From Hamadaea tsunoensis DSM 44101 (GTDB taxonomy: Bacteria; Actinomycetota; Actinomycetes; Mycobacteriales; Micromonosporaceae): a stretch of 43,938 nucleotides of DNA. The DNA is taken from NCBI RefSeq assembly GCF_000428945.1, contig NZ_KE386823.1, positions 69,725-113,662 of the forward strand, written 5' to 3'. Positions 39,036 through 43,938 of this stretch are shown one piece after another (the first letter of the stretch is position 1; the number at the start of each line of letters is the position of its first letter). The notes under the pieces are model-generated. The model made no database searches. It saw only the letters and a list, made by a program, of their open reading frames with translations, and was not told the DNA's origin. A program made the translations under genes and the position numbers.

Positions 39036-40132
39036 CCACCCTGGTCGTCGCCCTCGCCGTGGCGCTCGCGGTCGCCGCCGGCACCGCTCTGTTCTGGGAC
39101 CGCGTCCGCGGCTGGCCGCGGTTCGCCGCCCGCCCGCTCGCCGTGCTCCTCTGCCTCGCCACCGCCGCGGCCGCCGCCCTCGTCGGGGTCAACCACGAAC
39201 TGGAGCTCTTCGGCTCGTGGTCGGAGGTGGTCGGCGCGCCGCCGCCCACCGCCGCCGACGGCCCCGGCCTCACCGCCGCCGAGCCCGGTCACGGGTCGGG
39301 CAGCCGGATCGTCTCCTTCACCGTGCACGGCAGGGCCAGTCACATCACCCTTCCCGTGTACGCGTACCTGCCGCCCGGGTATCAGGCGCACGGACCCCGG
39401 CTGCCGGTGATCGAGGCGCTGGACGGATTCCCCGGCAGCCCGCAGGCCTGGCTGAAGGCGCTGGCCGCCCCGGCCCACCTGGACGAGGAGATCGCCACCC
39501 GCCGGATGCCGCAGACGATCGTCCTGTTCCCGTACCAGACCGTCGACGCCCACCGTGATCTGGAGTGCACCGATGCGGTCGACGGCCCCGCGATGGACAC
39601 GTTCCTCACGACGGACGTGCCGGCAGCGGTCGGCCAGCTGCTGCGCGTACGCACGGACGCGGCCGGCTGGGGCCTGATCGGCTACTCGGCCGGCGGCTTC
39701 TGCGCGGTGAACCTGGCGATGCGCCACCCCGACCGGTACGCCGCCGCGGCCAGCCTGTCCGGCTACTTCGAGGCGCTGACCGACTCGACGACCGGCGATC
39801 TGTACCACGGCCAGAAGGCGGTCCAGAACGCGAACTCTCCACTGTGGAGAATCGCGGCGCTGCCGGTGCCGCCGCTGTCGCTGTACCTGGCGACCGCCGA
39901 GGACGACCACTTCGAGTACAGCCAGATGGAGAAGTTCGCGGCACTGGCCAAGCCGCCGATGCGGCTGACCCTGGCGACCGTGCCGCTGGGCGGGCACAGC
40001 AAGAAGGTCTGGCGGCAGATGGAGGGGCCGGCGTTCGACTGGCTCGCGGCCCATCTCGCCGGCCCCCAACCCGATCAGCTCTACAGCGCGGGGAAGGCGC
40101 CCGGGGTCTCGTCCGCGTCGACCGCCAGGTGA
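39017..40132 (+). CDS. Membrane-anchored esterase (Ag85/S-formylglutathione hydrolase-like)
   Basis: 371 residues. Two N-terminal membrane helices and an extracellular alpha/beta-hydrolase domain with LPVYAYLPPGY, the nucleophile GYSAGG (about Ser220) and GGHSKKVW supplying the histidine. Placed after an MprF-like gene, it may be an aminoacyl-phosphatidylglycerol hydrolase. Similar synthase/hydrolase pairs are known in Pseudomonas aeruginosa (PA0920/PA0919) and enterococci; here this is inference. GAGGA lies before ATG 39017. Its end overlaps convergent ppk2 by 52 bp. Confidence 0.85.
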   Translation: MAPDSLTTLVVALAVALAVAAGTALFWDRVRGWPRFAARPLAVLLCLATAAAAALVGVNHELELFGSWSEVVGAPPPTAADGPGLTAAEPGHGSGSRIVSFTVHGRASHITLPVYAYLPPGYQAHGPRLPVIEALDGFPGSPQAWLKALAAPAHLDEEIATRRMPQTIVLFPYQTVDAHRDLECTDAVDGPAMDTFLTTDVPAAVGQLLRVRTDAAGWGLIGYSAGGFCAVNLAMRHPDRYAAAASLSGYFEALTDSTTGDLYHGQKAVQNANSPLWRIAALPVPPLSLYLATAEDDHFEYSQMEKFAALAKPPMRLTLATVPLGGHSKKVWRQMEGPAFDWLAAHLAGPQPDQLYSAGKAPGVSSASTAR

Positions 40133-40986
40133 GCGGGGCCGACGATGAGCGGATCGGGCGCCCCGACCACCTCCGTGTCCTTGTCCGCGTACGCGAACCG
40201 GCTCAGCACGTGCCGCATCGCCTCGATCCGGGCCCGCTTCTTGTCGTTGCTCTTCACCACCGTCCAGGGCGCGTCCGCCGTGTCGGTGTAGAAGAACATC
40301 GCCTGCTTGGCCTCGGTGTAGTCGTCCCACCGCTCCAGCGAGGCGAGGTCCATCGGCGACAGCTTCCACTGGCGTACCGGGTCGACCTGGCGGATCGCGA
40401 ACCGGGTGCGCTGCTCGGCGTACGAGACGGAGAACCAGAACTTGACCAGGTGGACGCCGGAGCGCACCCACATCCGCTCCAGCTCCGGCGTCTGCCGCAT
40501 GAACTCCAGGTACTCCTGCCGGCTGCAGAAGCCCATCACCCGCTCGACGCCGGCCCGGTTGTACCAGGACCGGTCGAACAGCACGATCTCGCCGGCCGCC
40601 GGCAGGTGTGACACGTACCGCTGGAAGTACCACTGGGTCCGCTCGCGCTCGCCCGGCTTCTCCAGCGCGACGACGCTCGCCCCGCGCGGGTTCAGGTGCT
40701 CCATGAACCGCTTGATCGTGCCGCCCTTGCCGGCCGCGTCGCGCCCCTCGAACACCACCACCAGCCGCTCGCCGGACGCCTTGATCCACTTTTGCAGCTT
40801 GAGCAGCTCGATCTGCAGCAGCCGCTTGTGCCGCTCGTACTCCGCGCGTTCCATCCGCCGGTCGTAGGGGTAGCTCTCCCGCCACGTGTCGACGGGCGAA
40901 CCGTCGCCGTGCAGCAGGACCGGGTCGTCGTCATCGTCGTCCACGACCCGGTAGTCGCCGAGCTTGCTGATATCGAGTGAGTCCAC
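40081..40986 (-). CDS. ppk2: Polyphosphate kinase 2
   Basis: 301 residues of the PPK2 family, which moves phosphate between polyphosphate and nucleoside diphosphates. Walker A GRDAAGKGG (81-89), lid-type ERERTQWYFQRYVSHLP and Walker B LFDRSWYNRAG (136-146) are all present; one PPK2 domain only. The N-terminus has a run of seven aspartates (DDDDDD region, 16-22). GTG 40986 is the start. Convergent overlap with the esterase gene. Confidence 0.95.
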   Translation of the reverse strand: MDSLDISKLGDYRVVDDDDDDPVLLHGDGSPVDTWRESYPYDRRMERAEYERHKRLLQIELLKLQKWIKASGERLVVVFEGRDAAGKGGTIKRFMEHLNPRGASVVALEKPGERERTQWYFQRYVSHLPAAGEIVLFDRSWYNRAGVERVMGFCSRQEYLEFMRQTPELERMWVRSGVHLVKFWFSVSYAEQRTRFAIRQVDPVRQWKLSPMDLASLERWDDYTEAKQAMFFYTDTADAPWTVVKSNDKKRARIEAMRHVLSRFAYADKDTEVVGAPDPLIVGPAHLAVDADETPGAFPAL

Positions 40987-41010
40987 GTGATTGTTCTACC
41001 CATATCCGGG

Positions 41011-41304
41011 CTACGCCACGTTGCCGCCCGGTGAACGGCGGGCGGCCTCGAACGGCAGCCGGTCGAAGATGAACCGGCTGTACGCGATCCGCCCGTCGCG
41101 TACCGTCACGTACTCGGCCGCCGGGGAGCTCGCCACCGGAACGGTCGCCGTGTCGTCCACGATGACCGCCGTGTCCTCGTCCCCGTACGCGCCGAGCAGC
41201 GCCGCCGAACGCAGGATCCTCGTGAAGGGCTCCAGGAACGCCCAGTACGCCGCCGCGCCCTCGATCCGGCCGGCCGGCGCGTCGCAGACGATGTCCTCGG
41301 CGAC
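41011..41304 (-). pseudogene. 5'-truncated NTF2/SnoaL-like gene
   Basis: The minus strand encodes VAEDIVCDAPAGRIEGAAAY, then WAFLEPFTRILRSA, and ends FEAARRSPGGNVA with TAG, typical of the second half of a SnoaL/NTF2-like protein. The usual first 30 or so residues are missing: just upstream the frame meets TGA and no start codon exists. The break coincides with the truncated end of the neighbouring sigma-factor fragment on the other strand. Confidence 0.7.
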
Positions 41305-41640
41305 GCGAACTCGCCTTCATCGAGGCCCTGCAGCACCTGCCGCGGCGCCAGGCAGCCGCGCTCGTCCTGCGGGACGTGCTCGGCTTCGGCGGCGAGGAGG
41401 TCGCCGCGATGCTGGGAGTCGGCGCCTTCCTGGCCGCGTCCCGGAGCTGGCGGGCAGGCCGGCGCTTCTCCGTGTCGCCGAGGGCCGTCAACACCCAGCC
41501 CGCGTACGCGACGTTTCTGGACGGCGTACCGGCGGGTCTGTATGTGATCACAGTGGACGGTGACCGGATCGCGGCGCTGACCCGCTTCCTGGACCCCGGG
41601 CCGAGGTTTGCCGAACCGGCGCGCGGGTTAACAACGGAGG
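41304..41640 (+). pseudogene. Remnant of SigG-type ECF sigma factor
   Basis: The plus strand encodes RELAFIEALQHLPRRQAAAL, then VLRDVLGFGGEEVAAMLGV, region 4 of a TIGR02960-type sigma factor. After an abrupt join follows QPAYATFLDGVPAGLYVITVDGDRIAALTRFLDP, the end of the SnoaL-like domain these sigma factors carry. Region 2 and most of the SnoaL domain are gone, so there is a 5' truncation and an internal deletion. The frame runs on into the GH13 gene until 41714. Confidence 0.7.
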
Positions 41641-43302
41641 ATGAGCGACCGGTGGTATTCGAAGGCGGTCATCTACTGCCTCGACGTGGAGACTTTCCAG
41701 GACTCCAACGGTGACGGGATCGGTGACTTCCCGGGCCTGGTGAGCCGCCTGGACTACCTGGCCAGGCTCGGCGTGACCTGCCTGTGGCTGCACCCGATCC
41801 ATCCCACTCCCAACCGGGACGACGGCTACGACGTCACCGACTTCTACAACGTCGATCCGAAGCTGGGCACGCTCGGCGACTTCGCGACCCTGCTGCACGA
41901 GGCCGACCTGCTGGGCATCAAGGTGATCATCGACCTGGTCGTGAACCACACCTCCGACGAGCACCCGTGGTTCGTCGCGGCGCGCGGTTCGGCCGATTCG
42001 CCGTACCGGGACTGGTACGTCTGGTCCGACAGCGAGCCGTCCGACCGCCGGCAGGGCATGGTGTTCCCGGGCGAGCAGACCGAGACGTGGACCTACGACC
42101 GCCGGGCCCGGTCCTGGTACTACCACCGGTTCTACGACTTCCAGCCGGACCTGAACTTCCGCAACCCCCTGGTACGCCGGGAGGTCATGAAGATCATGAC
42201 CTTCTGGCTGAAGCTCGGGGTCGCCGGCTTCCGCATCGACGCCGCCCCCTTCATCCTGGAGCTGACCGAGGCGGGCGTCGCGGACTGCCCGAAGGAGTTC
42301 ACCTTCCTCACCGAGCTGCGCGAACACGCCCAGTGGCTGCGCGCCGACGCCCTGCTGCTGGCCGAGGCCAACGTCGAGGCGGACCGGATCCCCGAGTACT
42401 TCGGGGACGCCGGCGGCTCGGCCAACCGCCTGCACATGCTGTTCGACTTCCAGCTCAACGGCCGGTTCATGCTCGCCCTCGCCCGCGAGGAGCCCGAGCC
42501 GATCATCGAGGCGCTCAAGAGCACGCCCACCCTGCCGCAAGGTGCGCAGTGGGCGACCTTCCTGCGCAACCACGACGAGGTCGACCTCTCCCGGCTGACC
42601 GCCGACCAGCGCGACGAGGTGTTCGCCGCGTTCGGCCCCGACGAGAACATGCAGCTCTACGGCCGCGGCATCCGCCGGCGCCTCGCCCCGATGCTGGGCG
42701 GCGACCGGCGGCGGCTGGAACTCGCGTACGCGCTGCAGTTCTCCCTGCGCGGCACGCCCGTCCTGCGCTACGGCGAGGAGATCGGCATGGGCGACGACCT
42801 GAGCCTGCCCGACCGCCAGTCCATCCGTACGCCGATGCAGTGGTCCTTCCTCCCGAACGCCGGATTCTCCACCGCCGACCCGGTACGCCCGGTCGTCTCG
42901 TCGGGCGACTACGGCTACAAGAAGGTCAACGTGACCGACCAGCGCCAGGACCCGTCCTCGCTGCTGGCCTGGTTCGAGCGGATGATCCGGACCCTCCGCG
43001 AGGCACCCGAGATCGGCTCCGGCACCTGTACGCACGTCGACGTGCCCGCGCCGCGTACGGTGCTGGTGCACCGGGCCGACCACCACACCGGACGGATGGT
43101 GTTCCTGCACAACCTCGCCGACGAACCGGCCACGGTGGACCTCGGTACGCTGACCGCCGAGGCCGACCATCCCAACGACGTGCTATCCGATGTGGACTAC
43201 GGCGGTCCCGTGGATCTGAAGTCCTTGAAAATCAACGGTTTCGGCTACCGCTGGATCCGCCTCAGCCGCGACACGGTCACCGGCGCACCCCCGATCTCCT
43301 GA
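41641..43302 (+). CDS. GH13 alpha-amylase family enzyme (trehalose synthase-like)
   Basis: 553 residues. The catalytic barrel begins RWYSKAVIYCLDVETFQDSN, close in style to trehalose synthase TreS. GH13 motifs: VIIDLVVNHTS, nucleophile Asp200 in GFRID, acid Glu242 in LLLAEANVEAD and Asp312 in LRNHDEVD. A C-terminal beta domain follows (RMVFLHNLADEPATVDL). It probably acts on trehalose, maltose or short alpha-glucans; the exact reaction is undecided, and TreS normally has a DGYD element, which is present (60-63). Directly after a degraded sigma gene; GGAGG just precedes the ATG. Confidence 0.88.
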   Translation: MSDRWYSKAVIYCLDVETFQDSNGDGIGDFPGLVSRLDYLARLGVTCLWLHPIHPTPNRDDGYDVTDFYNVDPKLGTLGDFATLLHEADLLGIKVIIDLVVNHTSDEHPWFVAARGSADSPYRDWYVWSDSEPSDRRQGMVFPGEQTETWTYDRRARSWYYHRFYDFQPDLNFRNPLVRREVMKIMTFWLKLGVAGFRIDAAPFILELTEAGVADCPKEFTFLTELREHAQWLRADALLLAEANVEADRIPEYFGDAGGSANRLHMLFDFQLNGRFMLALAREEPEPIIEALKSTPTLPQGAQWATFLRNHDEVDLSRLTADQRDEVFAAFGPDENMQLYGRGIRRRLAPMLGGDRRRLELAYALQFSLRGTPVLRYGEEIGMGDDLSLPDRQSIRTPMQWSFLPNAGFSTADPVRPVVSSGDYGYKKVNVTDQRQDPSSLLAWFERMIRTLREAPEIGSGTCTHVDVPAPRTVLVHRADHHTGRMVFLHNLADEPATVDLGTLTAEADHPNDVLSDVDYGGPVDLKSLKINGFGYRWIRLSRDTVTGAPPIS

Positions 43303-43389
43303 GCGAATCCGGCAATCCTCGGCCCCTGCCGCCGTGGAGTGGTCGGCGGTGATCGAGTGCCCGGAATCTGTAGTAGTTGATCTCCATCG

Positions 43390-43455
43390 CTTGATCAAGA
43401 GCCCGGGAGCTGCACAATCAAGCCATTTTTGGCAGCATTCGGGTACTTGATCAAG
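43390..43455. repeat. TGATCA-tipped palindrome D5a
   Basis: CTTGATCAAGAGCCCGGGAG at the left and TTCGGGTACTTGATCAAG at the right; 24-nt arms with about five mismatches. Confidence 0.65.
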
Positions 43456-43537
43456 CTTTGGCGCCGTGATCACGCCGAGCGCGCCTGCGGCCGGTGATCG
43501 TTTGCCGCCATGACGGCAGTCCCGGCCCCATCATCGT

Positions 43538-43598
43538 GATCAAATACCGTCAATACGGCAAGAAGGCGCTCTTCTGCCGCAATAGCGGTATTTGATCA
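43538..43598. repeat. TGATCA-tipped palindrome D5b
   Basis: TGATCAAATACCG ... CGGTATTTGATCA with an inner AGAAG-GCGCT-CTTCT stem. Almost the whole 61 nt pairs. Confidence 0.8.
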
Positions 43599-43694
43599 AC
43601 AGAGAGCGGCCGGAAACTACATCCTTCCTCTCAACCGGTCGGTGCAAGTGGGTCGTTGACCTTCTTGGTGCTGGCTGGTTGAGAGGGGTCGCGG

Positions 43695-43938
43695 GTGGCG
43701 AGGGCTCATGTGCTGACGGCGGATTTGCGGTTGGTGATCGAGAATCTGTGGCGGCAGGGTGCGACGTTCGAGGAGATCGCGGTAGCGGTCGGTACCGACT
43801 TTTCGACGGTGTGGCGGGAGTTGGATCGTCATAACTCGCATCGGCACGGGGTGAAGAATCCGCTGGGCTCGACGCGGGGCGGGTTGTATCGGTGGGGGTA
43901 CACCGCACAGTGGGCACAGGAGAAGGCACAAACGGCTC
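43695..43938 (+). mobile_element. IS30-family transposase, N-terminal part (cut by window end)
   Basis: GTG 43695 opens a frame that runs off the window: VARAHVLTADLRLVIENLWR, then a helix-turn-helix GATFEEIAVAVGTDFSTVWRELDRHNSHRHG and GGLYRWGYTAQWAQEKAQ. This HTH_38-type start with WRELDRH is typical of IS30 transposases; the DDE catalytic domain lies outside. Codon use is less GC-biased than the neighbours (ttg, cat, tat), fitting transfer. The inverted repeat at 43627-43687 may contain its left end. Confidence 0.8.

Larger units (their letters stand above)
43303..43694. repeat. Palindrome-rich intergenic region before the IS element
   Basis: Holds two TGATCA-tipped palindromes (43390-43455 and 43538-43598) and an inverted repeat CCTCTCAACC ... 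GGTTGAGAGG (43627-43687) that may be the left end of the insertion sequence. No other gene seen. Confidence 0.65.

Overview
High-GC actinobacterial chromosome segment. Several features suggest the Micromonosporaceae, perhaps Actinoplanes or a relative: about 70% GC, many GTG starts, frequent leaderless starts, a mycothiol-type DsbA/nitroreductase, SigE-type and SigG-type ECF sigma factors, and abundant gtacgc codons. The genus assignment is inference. The window is ordinary accessory and housekeeping chromosome interrupted by three gene-free repeat islands. It starts inside a secreted repeat protein and ends inside an IS30-type transposase.

Layout. 1-5065: secreted IPT/TIG protein (partial), lipoprotein hydrolase, F420/flavin LLM oxidoreductase, glutathione peroxidase and an MFS exporter. 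5066-5756: repeat island 1. 5757-7208: rnhA-corA. 7284-11993: a coupled SRPBCC/EVE/MarR operon, two VOC proteins, a DUF2000/AraC divergent pair, and DUF456 and other membrane proteins. 12191-13117: threonine-dehydratase-like enzyme. 13151-13630: a small transcription unit with promoter and U-rich terminator, then two tRNA-like sequences. 13687-15288: large HTH protein. 15541-16383: island 2. 16384-18417: glutamine-dependent NAD+ synthetase. 18481-19452: island 3. 19511-24586: autoregulated XRE-cupin/PLP decarboxylase operon, TDT exporter with divergent LysR, and DUF2804. 24642-24724: a perfect 37-bp-arm palindrome. 24750-29637: FAD monooxygenase with divergent TetR, sigma/anti-sigma-like pair and an Rv2466c-like protein. 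29760-32607: three-gene membrane operon containing two paralogs. 32813-35979: small membrane protein, GNAT-like protein and a GGDEF-EAL protein. 36181-40132: MprF-like gene, pseudo-esterase and esterase. 40081-43302: PPK2, two genes truncated head to head, and a GH13 enzyme. 43303-43938: palindromes and the IS30 end.

The most unusual content is the islands. They are mosaics of reusable modules. A 22-bp motif (module B, ATATCGGACAGTCGCGAC plus ACAA/AAAG-type end, about ten copies, both orientations) separates blocks of long palindromes whose tips carry GATC. Another module (C, about 140 bp, three full copies and one deleted copy) holds the same 31-codon ORF each time, and one of its hairpins shows a compensatory base-pair change. 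nadE is bracketed by inverted B-C ... C-B. Two further oddities are short tandem duplications of 15-18 bp placed on stop codons of several genes, and the tRNA-like pair at 13387-13630.
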